Numbered from the stretch's first letter, positions 18,600 to 28,921 are shown. The stretch: 64,000 bases of DNA from Roseihalotalea indica (GCF_022458895.1 NZ_JAINFL010000005.1:310001-374000), one strand, 5' to 3'. Numbers and translations: made by a program. The notes: generated from the letters alone by a model not told the origin.

Positions 18600-21500
18600 A
18601 TGAAACACCTTTATCTACCTAAACACTCTATCTGGCTTATATTGCTGCTGGCTTTAAGCTTGCCGGTACATTTACAAGCCCAGGACTTTTCTCTTACGAG
18701 CATGACGGCAGATGCCAGTTTAACTCAAGGGACATTATCTAAAAAAGTATCGCTTAAGAAGGCATTGGCTCAACTGGCCGACCAGTACCAAATCAGCATT
18801 AACTATAGCGAGCAGGAAATTGAACAACATAAAGTAGCTCCTGAGCTTATTCATAATGAATACAAAAATCCTGAAGATGCGCTAAAAAGTGTTCTTGCTG
18901 TTTCTGGCTTGAAGTATAAGAAGATTGGCAAGATCGACTACGTTATACGGCCGGTTAAAATTCCAGCGAAAAAGAAACCCGTAAAACCTCAGGATTTTAT
19001 GGTAGACCTAAGCGGTAAACAACTGGTGCTGCCAACCATCAGAGAACTACGCGTTACGGTGCAGGGCACGGTTACCGGAGAAGAAGGCGAAGGGCTGCCG
19101 GGAGTAAACGTGGTGGAAAAAGGTACCACCAATGGTACTGTATCCGACGTGGAAGGCAATTATACGCTAAGTGTAGAAAGTAACTCCTCAGTTCTGGTAT
19201 TCTCCTCAATTGGTTTCATAACCCAGGAGATTGGGGTGGGCGGTCAGACTACCATTGATGTGGAGATGATGACAGATACCAAATCGCTGAACGAAGTGGT
19301 TGTGACGGCCCTGGGTATTGAGCGGGAAGAGCGCTCTCTGGGGTATGATGTTGCTAATGTGGATGGTGAGCAACTACGACAGGTTTCTCAGGAAAGTGTG
19401 CTGAGCTCATTGTCTGGCCGGGTGCCGGGGGTAACCATTAACCAAACCAGCGGGCCAGGCTCTTCCATGAGTGTAATCATCCGAGGAGCTACTTCGCTCA
19501 CTACCGATAACCAGCCGTTGTTTGTGGTAGACGGAGTGCCTATGTCAAACGGCCTGAACAACGTGGTGCAAAATGGCGACGGTAACCAGGTAGACTATGG
19601 CAATGCCATCTCTGATATTAATCCCGACGATATTGAAAGCATCAACGTACTGAAAGGTCCCAGTGCAGCGGCGCTGTACGGTACGCGGGCCGGTAATGGA
19701 GTTATTATTATCACTACCAAGTCAGGTACCCGTAACAAGCCGATGGGGGTTTCTTTCTCTACCTCTAATGTGTTTGAACGAGCTACGCGCCTGCTGGATT
19801 TTCACTACAAATATGCCAACGGACAACGAAACGGAGTATTTAACGAAGGATCAGCCTACTGGGGCGGGCCTAACCTGGATGAAGGAATTACGGCTGTGCA
19901 ATGGAACAGCCCGGTAGATGAAAATGGGGTGGCTACTCCAACCGAATTGCGCTCGTACCCAGATGCCATGCGAGATTTTATGCAAACCGGGATTACCTCT
20001 AATAATAATCTGGCTATTAGCGGTGGTAATGAGAAGGGGAGTTTCCGGGTGTCTTATTCCAATATGATGCATAATGGTATGATTCCGAACTCTGATCTTT
20101 ACCGGAATAACCTTTCTACCGCTATAGATTACACTATTTTAGACAAACTTACCTTCAGTTCCAATATCAATGTCGGGCGTACGCATTCTAACGACCGACC
20201 CAGCACCGGCGACCGTCGGGCTAATCCGCTGGAAGCCGTGTATGCTTCGCCATACATAGATTATAATGAGATGAAAGGTATTTGGGAAGAAGGACAGGAA
20301 GATATTCAACAAATCCGCACGGATGCTGGCGATAACCCTTACTTTATTGCCTATGGTATTGAAAACGCCTTCGTCCGTGACCGCATCTACGGAAATCTGT
20401 CGCTGACCTACGACTTTACTGATAAATTCTCACTGATGGCCCGTTACTCGTTAGACCGGGTGAATGAGAATCGGGAAACCAAGATTCCGTTCAGCTACAG
20501 CCGGGCTGCCCGGGGCGGGTACTTCCTGAGCGATATCTCTTCGCAGGAATCCAATACTGATTTCCTAGCCTCATACAATACTGAAGCGGGCTTGTTTGAT
20601 GTAAATCTATCCTTTGGGGGTAACCTTATGCATCGTGAGTTCTTTAGTTCTAGCGTTGGGTCAGGTAATAACCGAAATAACGGTTTGGTGATTCCCGGCG
20701 TGTTTAATGTTGGGAATATCCCTTTGGATAATATCAGCGTAGGAAGCTCCATTGGTGAGAAAGCTATCTACAGCTTATATGCCCTGGCATCCTTCGGGTT
20801 TAAAGATCAGTTATACCTGGATGTAACCGGCAGAAATGACTGGTCCAGTACACTTCCCGAAAGCAACCGCTCGTACTTTTACCCGTCGGCTTCACTAAGC
20901 TGGCTGGCAAACTACACCTTTGATCTGCCCGAAACGGTAAATATGTTGAAGCTACGAGCAGGATGGGCGCAGGTAGGTAACGACACCGAATCTTATCGTC
21001 TTGAACCTTCACTAAGCACTGGCAATTACAATTCCGTAACCACTGTCAGCGTACCCGCCGGATTGCTTAACCCTAACTTATTGCCCGAACAATCTACTTC
21101 TATGGAAGGTGGAATAGATTTAAATATGTTTGAGAATAAGTTGCGCTTTAGTGGTACATACTACACTATAGACAATGAGAACCAGATATTTGCGATCAAC
21201 CTGCCGCAATCTTCTGGCTTCAGCAGCAAATTCATTAACGCCGGGCTCATCCGTAGCAAAGGCTGGGAGCTGACCCTGGGAGGTACACCTATTCAGCGCG
21301 ATGGATTAAGCTGGGATATTGACGTGAACTGGAGCACCAATACTACTACCGTAGAAGAACTAAGCGATAACCTGGAATTCATTACGTTGTGGGGCGAAAA
21401 TGGCGGTGGTGCTATAACCGATGTAGGCGAAGAAATCGGGAATATGTATAGTGCCGGTTATGCGTATGTGCAGGACGAAAGTTCACCCTACTACCGCTGG

Positions 21501-22304
21501 CCGGTTCTGAGTGAGAATGGAGAGTGGATTGAGTTATCAGGCAGAGAGAACATGCGCTATGTTGGTAACTTCAACCCTGATTTCATCATGGGACTGCAAA
21601 CGGCTCTTCGCTTTAAGCGATTTACCTTAAGTGCCAGCTTTGACTGGCGGCAGGGTGGCGAGTTTATGTCGTTTACGTATCGTTATGGTGAATCAGACTG
21701 GAAATCACAGCGTCAGTTGGATAACCTGATCCCGGGTGGGCTGTACAATGCCGATGAGCTGATAGATTTGCTGAAGTCGGACCCCGAGAAGTACATTATT
21801 CCTGAAGCGGGTAACTACCCTCGTGTGGGAGGACACACTACTGAAACCGGCGGTTTTCCGGTAGATGATGAAGGTAACGACGGTGCTTTTGTTCCGGGTG
21901 TTATTCAGACGGCCGGAGCCGATACCCCGGATGACTTCAGCGATGATGAATACACCGAGCACTTGGGTGGACCTGGTACGAATATCTATCCTATCACCAA
22001 TACCTATCCCTGGGATTACAATGAGCAGGTTACGTTTGATGCCTCTTTTATCAAACTTCGGGAGCTGTCATTAGCCTATCAGATTCCAAGCTTCGGTTTC
22101 ATCAGCAATGCTTCTTTTGCTATTTATACTCGAAATATCATGTTATGGACAGCCGCTGATATTGGCATTGATCCGGAGAGAGCGTTTCAGGCTAATAATT
22201 CAGCCCAGGGCGATACGCAGAGTCAATTTCGACAAGGCATAGAGCGGCAGAACGTGATGCCTTGGAGTGTGCCGGTTGGCTTTAAGTTGAACTTCAATTT
22301 TTAA
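18600..22304 (+). CDS. SusC/RagA family TonB-dependent outer-membrane transducer/transporter
   Basis: A 1234-residue protein with a signal peptide (about 1-28), an STN signalling domain (about 48-110, KKVSLKKALAQLADQYQISI), a carboxypeptidase-like regulatory domain (about 147-230, VTGEEGEGLPGVNVVEKGTT), a TonB plug with the SusC signature (SLSGRVPGVTINQ, DNQPLFVVDGVPM) and a C-terminal beta-barrel ending in FKLNFNF. It should import an oligosaccharide together with the SusD lipoprotein encoded 22 bp downstream. The STN domain fits regulation through FecR. A TTGACA-N16-TATATC sequence at 18541-18568 is a possible promoter. Linkage to the PL11 lyase suggests pectin fragments as substrate; this is inference. 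Confidence 0.95.
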   Translation: MKHLYLPKHSIWLILLLALSLPVHLQAQDFSLTSMTADASLTQGTLSKKVSLKKALAQLADQYQISINYSEQEIEQHKVAPELIHNEYKNPEDALKSVLAVSGLKYKKIGKIDYVIRPVKIPAKKKPVKPQDFMVDLSGKQLVLPTIRELRVTVQGTVTGEEGEGLPGVNVVEKGTTNGTVSDVEGNYTLSVESNSSVLVFSSIGFITQEIGVGGQTTIDVEMMTDTKSLNEVVVTALGIEREERSLGYDVANVDGEQLRQVSQESVLSSLSGRVPGVTINQTSGPGSSMSVIIRGATSLTTDNQPLFVVDGVPMSNGLNNVVQNGDGNQVDYGNAISDINPDDIESINVLKGPSAAALYGTRAGNGVIIITTKSGTRNKPMGVSFSTSNVFERATRLLDFHYKYANGQRNGVFNEGSAYWGGPNLDEGITAVQWNSPVDENGVATPTELRSYPDAMRDFMQTGITSNNNLAISGGNEKGSFRVSYSNMMHNGMIPNSDLYRNNLSTAIDYTILDKLTFSSNINVGRTHSNDRPSTGDRRANPLEAVYASPYIDYNEMKGIWEEGQEDIQQIRTDAGDNPYFIAYGIENAFVRDRIYGNLSLTYDFTDKFSLMARYSLDRVNENRETKIPFSYSRAARGGYFLSDISSQESNTDFLASYNTEAGLFDVNLSFGGNLMHREFFSSSVGSGNNRNNGLVIPGVFNVGNIPLDNISVGSSIGEKAIYSLYALASFGFKDQLYLDVTGRNDWSSTLPESNRSYFYPSASLSWLANYTFDLPETVNMLKLRAGWAQVGNDTESYRLEPSLSTGNYNSVTTVSVPAGLLNPNLLPEQSTSMEGGIDLNMFENKLRFSGTYYTIDNENQIFAINLPQSSGFSSKFINAGLIRSKGWELTLGGTPIQRDGLSWDIDVNWSTNTTTVEELSDNLEFITLWGENGGGAITDVGEEIGNMYSAGYAYVQDESSPYYRWPVLSENGEWIELSGRENMRYVGNFNPDFIMGLQTALRFKRFTLSASFDWRQGGEFMSFTYRYGESDWKSQRQLDNLIPGGLYNADELIDLLKSDPEKYIIPEAGNYPRVGGHTTETGGFPVDDEGNDGAFVPGVIQTAGADTPDDFSDDEYTEHLGGPGTNIYPITNTYPWDYNEQVTFDASFIKLRELSLAYQIPSFGFISNASFAIYTRNIMLWTAADIGIDPERAFQANNSAQGDTQSQFRQGIERQNVMPWSVPVGFKLNFNF

Positions 22305-22326
22305 TGAATCTCACAACTCATTTGCA

Positions 22327-24012
22327 ATGATGAATTTACAATACATAAGAAAGGCTTTCGTCATCATGATCGGGCTGCTGATTGCTTCCTCCTGCGATGA
22401 TCAACTGACCGAAATGAATATCAACCCCAATGGGATTGATCCTTCCTCTGCTAACCCAAATTTGCTGATGCCATCAGTACTGGCACCCGCTGCCCAAACC
22501 TACCTGGATCTTGGGTTCAATAACATGGCTGGTGCCATGCAGCATACGCAAAAAAACGGCTGGTATAGCGGACATAACCAATACGACTGGAGCGCCACCG
22601 ACTGGGATAACTGGTACGGAATGCTGCGGACCAATGCCTTACTGGAAGAAAGAGCGGTAGAGTTGGAATACGAATACTTTGAAGGAGTAGCCCTAACTAT
22701 GAAATCATTTATTTACGGTAATATCACCGACATTTGGGGAGATGCTCCTTATACCAATGCCGTGAATGGAGATGAAGGTGGTGATGAGAATGAATATCCG
22801 GCTTTTGATAGCCAGGAAGTAATTTACGATGGCATTATTGCCGACCTAAGCCGGGCGGCCACCCTGTTTGCCTCCGCAGACGAAAGTGTGGTAAACGGTT
22901 CGGCAGATTTGTATTTTGGCGGTGATGCCAAAATGTGGCAGCGATTTGCCAACTCGCTCTTGCTTCGTTACTACATGCGCATCTCAGAAAAGAAACCCGA
23001 CGTTGCTCAGGCTGGTATTGAAGCAGTTTACAATAGTGGCATGTATCTACAGTCGGCTGACCAGGACGTAACGCTGGATTACACCGGTGGGGCCAATGAT
23101 GTGTGGCCTTCTCAGTACACCGATGTAGATGCCTTCACCCGCTGGCAAGCTTGCGAAACCTTGGTTGAGCAACTCATGATGACCAACGACCCCCGCATCT
23201 CGGTATGGTTTGATTCCGTGGCCGTACAGTGGGTACCCGATCCAAGCCTGTCAATGGCTGAAGAAGAAGTGATCCGGGCCAATGGCGATGTTGTTGAGGG
23301 AGACGTGGTAACGTATTCCTACCTGGAATTTATGGAGATGAAGGATACTAAATTCACTCGCCGATTTAATCCTAACGAGATTTCTTATGATACTGATCTG
23401 TACGTTGGTCTGCCTCCGGCACTAACCATTCCTGAATCTTATAATGGAAACCCTGATCCTGGTCAGGGTACTCGCAACCAGCATGTATCTCAGCTAGCGC
23501 CAATCTACGCCACTGCCGGATCAGCCGGTGATATTTTACAGGCACGGATTATCTCTGCCGCTGAAGTGAGCTTTATCCTGGCCGAAGCCGCGCTAAAAGG
23601 TTGGGGAGTTGGTAATGCAGAAGAGCACTACAATAATGCTATTCAGTACTCACTGGATACCTGGGGAAAAGGCAGCGAATACGATACTTTTATTATGATG
23701 CCCGGAGTTGCGTATGATGGCACGGTTGAGCAGGTGCTCACTCAAAAATGGGTAGCCAGTTGGACCGCCGCCACCGAAGCCTGGATGGACTACCGACGCA
23801 CCGGTTTACCTGCTTTGCAAGTAGGCCCCGCTTCCGACCAACCAGTGGTAGCACTTCGCTATCCTTACGGTAATGATGAACTGAATAATAATACTACCAA
23901 TGCCAATGCGGCGATTGACCGATTAGAAGTAACGCAGTATTCCGGTGCTGTAGGAGCTGATAGCCCGTGGTCAAAAATGTGGGTGCTGCAAGGCACCAGC
24001 GCACCCTGGTAA
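22327..24012 (+). CDS. SusD/RagB family nutrient-binding lipoprotein
   Basis: A 561-residue outer-membrane lipoprotein. The signal peptide ends in the lipobox IASSC, with the lipidated Cys at residue 23. Typical SusD-like features follow: MNINPNGIDPSSANPNLLMP at the start, a TPR-like helical scaffold, AEVSFILAEAALKGWG, and the C-terminal WVASWTAATEAWMDYRRTG. It caps the SusC barrel and binds the glycan. It ends in a strong terminator, so FecR-SusC-SusD form one unit. Confidence 0.95.
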   Translation: MMNLQYIRKAFVIMIGLLIASSCDDQLTEMNINPNGIDPSSANPNLLMPSVLAPAAQTYLDLGFNNMAGAMQHTQKNGWYSGHNQYDWSATDWDNWYGMLRTNALLEERAVELEYEYFEGVALTMKSFIYGNITDIWGDAPYTNAVNGDEGGDENEYPAFDSQEVIYDGIIADLSRAATLFASADESVVNGSADLYFGGDAKMWQRFANSLLLRYYMRISEKKPDVAQAGIEAVYNSGMYLQSADQDVTLDYTGGANDVWPSQYTDVDAFTRWQACETLVEQLMMTNDPRISVWFDSVAVQWVPDPSLSMAEEEVIRANGDVVEGDVVTYSYLEFMEMKDTKFTRRFNPNEISYDTDLYVGLPPALTIPESYNGNPDPGQGTRNQHVSQLAPIYATAGSAGDILQARIISAAEVSFILAEAALKGWGVGNAEEHYNNAIQYSLDTWGKGSEYDTFIMMPGVAYDGTVEQVLTQKWVASWTAATEAWMDYRRTGLPALQVGPASDQPVVALRYPYGNDELNNNTTNANAAIDRLEVTQYSGAVGADSPWSKMWVLQGTSAPW

Positions 24013-24071
24013 AGGACTTACCTGCCATATAAACCAACCAATCCCAATGTAAGGGTAATGTGTCGCTTTCT

Positions 24072-24101
24072 AGCGGAATCCATTCGGGTTCCGCTTTTTT
24101 G
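24072..24101 (+). terminator. Terminator after susD
   Basis: Stem AGCGGAA/TTCCGCT (24072-24078 with 24089-24095) followed by TTTTTT, 60 bp after the SusD stop codon. Confidence 0.8.
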
Positions 24102-24320
24102 TTTTTACTATTTCCTGCCAATAAATGACTTGATCAGAGTGGTATATCTGATAGATTTAATAATGTTAAGATAAGCCATCGAACCACTAGCCGATTACTG
24201 GTGTCTCTGTATAATGAAAACAGGCAGTAAGCGTTAGCTTTAACATAAAACTGCGCGACGCAGCCAGGCTATACAGGTGTATCGGTTTATTTTCTTTTCA
24301 TCATCACCTTACTTTCAGCA

Positions 24321-25091
24321 ATGAAGTATTGTATCGGTCTGCTCTTTATGCTATGTGCTTTTTCAGTTTCAGCTCAGCAACAGCTTCGTGGTTTTATTCA
24401 GACTCCCTTGGGAGATGCGGTACCTTATGCTCACGTTCAAAATTTCACTCAGCAACTGGTCGCTACTTCCCAGCCAAACGGGTTCTTCAGCGTCAGGGCA
24501 GTTTCTCAGGATACCTTGCGATTTACAGCGGTAGGCTTTCAGCCTTATCAACTGATAGTGCAACCGGTACATTTTGGTCAGGAATTAAAGATTATCCTGA
24601 TAGAAGATTCGGTGCTGCTACCCGGTATTACGATCTATGACCGACCGATAGAGCCAATTATGAAAGCACCGGAGCGAAAGCCTATGAAGGTCAACAGCGT
24701 ACGTAGTAAGGAAGAAATTGTGCAAAAAAAGACAATACGAGTTGAAATGAACAATCCGATCAGTACAGAGAATGGAGTGCCTACAATCGGAGTAGGAGGG
24801 ACGTTTACCGGAGTCCTAACCTATCTGTACGATCAGTTTTCTAAAGATGGTAAGGAGCGAAAGAAGTACGCCGAAACTCGCCAGCAGGCACAGGAAGAAG
24901 CAGTGTATCTGGAGCTTATCAATACCCCCGCTACGGCAGACAGCTTGAAAGCCCAATACCAGCTCACTCAGCAGGAATATGATCAACTACTAACTTCTTT
25001 TAATGAGCAGTACCCCGATGCCAAGAAGCTATCTACCAAAAGCGAGATCTGGGGTTTACTTCATTTCTACTTCAGCCAGCGTAACCCCTAG
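24321..25091 (+). CDS. Secreted protein with a carboxypeptidase-like regulatory domain
   Basis: A 256-residue protein with a signal peptide (MKYCIGLLFMLCAFSVSAQ). Residues about 20-105 form a CarboxypepD_reg-like beta-sandwich (LRGFIQTPLGDAVPYAHVQN, then LRFTAVGFQPYQ). The rest is charged and helical (KYAETRQQAQEEAVYLELIN) with no recognised domain. Such proteins are common in Bacteroidota and their role is unknown; it is probably periplasmic or attached to the outer membrane. It has its own upstream gap of 300 bp, in which only the susD terminator was recognised. Confidence 0.75.
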   Translation: MKYCIGLLFMLCAFSVSAQQQLRGFIQTPLGDAVPYAHVQNFTQQLVATSQPNGFFSVRAVSQDTLRFTAVGFQPYQLIVQPVHFGQELKIILIEDSVLLPGITIYDRPIEPIMKAPERKPMKVNSVRSKEEIVQKKTIRVEMNNPISTENGVPTIGVGGTFTGVLTYLYDQFSKDGKERKKYAETRQQAQEEAVYLELINTPATADSLKAQYQLTQQEYDQLLTSFNEQYPDAKKLSTKSEIWGLLHFYFSQRNP

Positions 25092-25097
25092 TGGATT

Positions 25098-25200
25098 GGA
25101 GACTTCGTCGGAGACTTCGTCGGAGACTTCGTCGGAGACTTCAGAAGTTTAGGGAATCAATGCCGTGAGGGGTTATTAGTGCTCAAAACTTCCGAAGTCT
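25098..25200. repeat. 12-bp tandem repeat joined to an AGACTTC inverted repeat
   Basis: Three exact copies of a 12-bp unit GGAGACTTCGTC (25098-25133) plus a partial fourth run into AGACTTCAGAAGTTT (25136-25150). Its complement with one mismatch stands at 25186-25200. The same core is palindromic at 12976-12990. The region lies between convergent genes, so the hairpin could end transcription both ways. Confidence 0.7.
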
Positions 25201-25221
25201 TTAAGCCCCATGTACGATGGA

Positions 25222-25956
25222 CTACATCTTTCGTACCAGCAATGCCTTAAACCATTGGGTGGTGTCATCGGCGGGTTCTACAAAGAGAGTATCGCCGGAA
25301 AGCTGAATATGCCAGGTTTGCCGAAGGGCCTGCTCGGTATCACTAAGTTGTAAAGTATCCTGCTGCAATACCCACTTTCCCTGAAACGACTGATGCTTAC
25401 CTTCGCCGCTTTGGTAAGAGCCCTGCCAGTCCATTGTGAGCCAGTGGGCCTGCTTCTCGGTTGAGGGGTAAAGTATGGTGTCCTGCTGATCGATCCATTC
25501 ATAAAAGTACCAGGTGCCGGGTAGGTTTGTTAATAAGTTGGGAGGAGTAGGTGTTGGTGGAGCAGGAAGTTGATCAGTACGGGAGAAGATAATCTTCCGG
25601 GTGCTGGTATACAGTACTAAAAACTCATCTCCAACCGAAGCCTTCCAGCGGACGGGCTCGGCTTCTTCGAGCGTATACAGCAAAACATCGGTGCGGCTTT
25701 TGGATAGCTTCCACCTTCCCTGTTGCCCCAAATTCGTTTGGAACGAGCCATCAGCCATGAATTGAATGGCATTGCCCCATTCCACGGGGTCATCTAGCCC
25801 GTTACGGTTAAAGGCTACCCGATTGCGATCAAAGCCGTCTACTGTGAACGAATTGATCTTCCAGATACCCAAAAGGTCACTGGGAGTAGTTGACATACAG
25901 CCGGGTAGGGTCAGGACTGTCGAGATCAGCAGCAGTATGCCAGCAAGATGTTTCAT
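25222..25956 (-). CDS. Lipoprotein with two lipocalin-like domains
   Basis: A 244-residue lipoprotein; the signal ends with LPGC (Cys at about 20). Two similar parts each start with a G-W/T-W pattern typical of lipocalin-like domains: LLGIWKINSFTVDG (about 29) and LPGTWYFYEWIDQQ (about 149). Each continues through a strand-rich segment describing a small barrel. Function unknown; it is probably outer-membrane attached. It starts 12 bp downstream of the permease stop codon and is likely co-transcribed with it. Confidence 0.7.
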   Translation of the reverse strand: MKHLAGILLLISTVLTLPGCMSTTPSDLLGIWKINSFTVDGFDRNRVAFNRNGLDDPVEWGNAIQFMADGSFQTNLGQQGRWKLSKSRTDVLLYTLEEAEPVRWKASVGDEFLVLYTSTRKIIFSRTDQLPAPPTPTPPNLLTNLPGTWYFYEWIDQQDTILYPSTEKQAHWLTMDWQGSYQSGEGKHQSFQGKWVLQQDTLQLSDTEQALRQTWHIQLSGDTLFVEPADDTTQWFKALLVRKM

Positions 25957-25968
25957 GCATCCATTCCA

Positions 25969-28350
25969 TTACTCAGAGCGCAGGGCCTTAGCCGGGTTCG
26001 TGCGGGCGGTACGGAACGATTGACCGCTCACCACGAGTAATGCTAACAATATAATCAATAATCCGGGTAGGGCAAAGAGCCACCACGAAAGATCAATCCG
26101 GTACGGGTAGGAGGCTAGCCAGTCGGCTAGCAGGTAATTGGCTACCGGAATGGCAACAATCAGAGCAATGAATACCAGTTGAAGAAAATCCTGCGAGAGT
26201 AGCCATAAGATGCTCCGTACCGAAGCACCCAGCACTTTACGGATACCAATCTCTTTCGTGCGTCGGGCGGCGGCATACGAGGCTAAGCCGATCAGCCCTA
26301 AACAGGCAATGACAATGGCTAGTATGGCGAAGGTGTTTGATAATTGCCCAATTGTCTCTTCATTAGAGTACATTCGCTGGTAGGCATCGTCTAGAAACTG
26401 GTATTCAAACAGGTCATCAGGATAATGGCGATGGTACAGTGCTTCAATATCAGCAATTACTTCCCGGGTATGTTCCGACTGGATTTTAGTCAGCGCAATC
26501 CAGGTTTGTGTGGGATGGTAGCGAATGATCAGCGGTGGAATCTCATTATGCAGAGAGCGTAGGTGGAAGTCCTTAACCACCCCAACGATCTGGCCATCCT
26601 GACCCCAGAAAGAAAGACTTTTTCCGATCGGATCATTAAACCCCATGATCCGGGCGGCAGTTTCGTTGATCAGGTAATTCAGAGTATCATTGCTCAGATC
26701 GGGATTAAAGTTTCTGCCCTGGCTTAATGGAACTTGCATAGCATCCAGAAACTGGTCATCGGTAGTAAGTATAGTAAACGAATGCCGGTCTTCAGGCTGC
26801 ATTCCTTCCCATTCCGGATCGCTTGTACTGCTCCAGATAGAAATGGGGTTACTGTCAACAAACGTTAGCTTTTCTATTCCCTTCTGTTGGAGTAGTTCAT
26901 TGCGTATCGCTTCATCGTTACCAATCCCAAAGGATAGTACCTGCTCTTTGTCTATGCCCAGCTTCATATGCTGCATATAGCGTGTCTGCCAATGCACAAC
27001 CAATGTGGCGATGATCATGAGCAGAGAGAGAACAAACTGCACCATCACCAGCCCTTTTCGGAGGATTACGCCCTGTAGCCCGAACTTAAGATTACCCCGA
27101 AAGATAGTTGTGACCTTGAAAGAGGACAGAAAAAATGCTGGGTACAACCCCGCCAGCAAGGCAGTAAGCCCGATAAGCACTACTACAATCACCCAAAACA
27201 GCGGTTGATCGAAGGGAAGAGATAAAGACTTGCTGGTCATGGCATTGAAAGCCGGCAGCAGCAAAAAGATCAGCCCTAAGGCTACCACTGCCGCTAATAG
27301 TGAGAGCATCAGTGATTCTCCCAGAAACTGACTGATCAGGGATTGCTTACTGGCACCTACCGCTTTGCGCACGCCGATTTCCCGCGCCCGGCGAGCTGAC
27401 TTGGCCGTAGCCAGATTCATAAAGTTGATGCAGGCCAGCATTAGTACTAATATGGCTACTACTGAGAAGATGCGAACATACTCAATACGGCCACCGCTCA
27501 CTTCACCGTTCTCAAAAGATCCGTACAAGTGCATATCCTTCAATGGGTACAGAAATACATTAAGCTTAATATTGGGATCGTTGCGTACGTATTCGTGATA
27601 GCGGGTGATGGTGGGGGCAATCTTTTCATTCAATGCTTCAATATCTGTTTCGGGAGCCACCAGGGCATACTGCTGGTAGTTGTAATTCCCCCAGTGGTCA
27701 GTCTCGCCGCGTGCCTTAGCCCAACCTACGATAGGGAGTACAAAGTCAAATTGCAGGGAAGACTCAGAAGGCGGGTGCGCAAAGATTCCCATCAGCGTAA
27801 AAGATGCATCCTCTCGGTAGTTGATGGTCCGCCCGAGCAGATCATCCTGGCTACGCCAGTCGGAGCCGAATAGGGTAGTGGCCAGGTCTTCGGAGATGGT
27901 GCCGTACGATGGGTCAGCCAATGCCTGGTGCGGATCGCCTAAGAGTAAAGGGTAGGTGAATACTTCAAAGAATTCCGCACTGGCGTAGATGCCTTTCTTT
28001 TTAAACAACTGGTCGCCTTCTCGGAATAACTCATCCATCTCCCAGGTGCGGCTTACCACGTGCTCAATCTCAGGAAAGTCTTTCTCTAAGGCCGCTTCCA
28101 GCGGGTATTGGGTAGAACTCCCTACCTCTATTTCCTGATTTCCGAACTGTCCGCGCACCATCACCCGGTATAAGCGGTCCGTATTTTCATGAAAGCGATC
28201 GGTGCTTACTTCATCGTGTACCCAGAGATATATAAATAAACTACAGGCCATGCCCAGGGTTAGGCCGAACAGATTGATAATTGTAAAGCCCTTATAGCGG
28301 GCCAGATGGCGAAAGGTGGTGCGTAGGTAATTCTTGAACATGTTGCACAA
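25969..28350 (-). CDS. ABC transporter permease, MacB/FtsX family
   Basis: A 793-residue inner-membrane protein with the full duplicated layout: N-terminal helix (FTIINLFGLTLGMACSLFIY), a large periplasmic MacB_PCD domain, three FtsX helices (about 285-410; KSARRAREIGVRKAVGASKQ), a second lone helix with periplasmic domain, then the last FtsX triplet with RRTKEIGIRKVLGASVRSIL. Such permeases use an ATPase encoded elsewhere to drive lipoprotein or peptide movement across the periplasm (mechanotransmission). No ATPase gene is adjacent. The lipoprotein gene immediately downstream may be a partner. Confidence 0.9.
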   Translation of the reverse strand: MCNMFKNYLRTTFRHLARYKGFTIINLFGLTLGMACSLFIYLWVHDEVSTDRFHENTDRLYRVMVRGQFGNQEIEVGSSTQYPLEAALEKDFPEIEHVVSRTWEMDELFREGDQLFKKKGIYASAEFFEVFTYPLLLGDPHQALADPSYGTISEDLATTLFGSDWRSQDDLLGRTINYREDASFTLMGIFAHPPSESSLQFDFVLPIVGWAKARGETDHWGNYNYQQYALVAPETDIEALNEKIAPTITRYHEYVRNDPNIKLNVFLYPLKDMHLYGSFENGEVSGGRIEYVRIFSVVAILVLMLACINFMNLATAKSARRAREIGVRKAVGASKQSLISQFLGESLMLSLLAAVVALGLIFLLLPAFNAMTSKSLSLPFDQPLFWVIVVVLIGLTALLAGLYPAFFLSSFKVTTIFRGNLKFGLQGVILRKGLVMVQFVLSLLMIIATLVVHWQTRYMQHMKLGIDKEQVLSFGIGNDEAIRNELLQQKGIEKLTFVDSNPISIWSSTSDPEWEGMQPEDRHSFTILTTDDQFLDAMQVPLSQGRNFNPDLSNDTLNYLINETAARIMGFNDPIGKSLSFWGQDGQIVGVVKDFHLRSLHNEIPPLIIRYHPTQTWIALTKIQSEHTREVIADIEALYHRHYPDDLFEYQFLDDAYQRMYSNEETIGQLSNTFAILAIVIACLGLIGLASYAAARRTKEIGIRKVLGASVRSILWLLSQDFLQLVFIALIVAIPVANYLLADWLASYPYRIDLSWWLFALPGLLIILLALLVVSGQSFRTARTNPAKALRSE

Positions 28351-28501
28351 TGGGTTACGTATCTAACGTGAAATTCATGCTGAATTTCCCCTTTTTACCT
28401 TTCAAATACCAGGTATTTGCAGTGATCAGCCGTATAAGTGCAGCGAATAACAGCGCTAAGGTTGATCGGCATCTGATAAAATCACTCCAGTGACCACAGG
28501 C

Positions 28502-28684
28502 TTACTTCTCAACCGGGCGATGCGAGCGGAAGTAGCGGATACAAAACAAGATAATGCCGGTAGAGACTACAACTTGCAGAATAGCCCACCAATAGTAGTT
28601 TAGGGCAAAGGCCAGATAGGCAAACAAGCCCAGCGTTCCCATCACAAGTACAATCAATACAAAAACACCCAAAAAATCTTTCAT
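28502..28684 (-). CDS. Small two-helix membrane protein
   Basis: A 60-residue protein with two clear transmembrane helices (FLGVFVLIVLVMGTLGLFAY; WAILQVVVSTGIILFCIRYF) and a basic tail (RSHRPVEK). No family was recognised. It has its own gap on each side (about 150 and 240 bp). The hydrophobic pattern and charged ends support a real gene. Confidence 0.6.
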   Translation of the reverse strand: MKDFLGVFVLIVLVMGTLGLFAYLAFALNYYWWAILQVVVSTGIILFCIRYFRSHRPVEK

Positions 28685-28921
28685 ACATTCTCTGTTTTTA
28701 AATCCCGGTTATCGGGTTGTTAAAACTATGTAACTGGCTGCCATCGCTTTGGTTTGTCCTGTTTCAGTACTGTCTGGCTGTCGTCATGGTGACAATAGTT
28801 TGTTGAAGTGAATAAAAATTACCGGTAAGTATCAATTAGTCGGCATACTTCCTGAGTAAGGTCATACATTATTAATAAATACTCTGTATCTTAGATACAC
28901 ACTAGCTATTGCCTCTATCGT

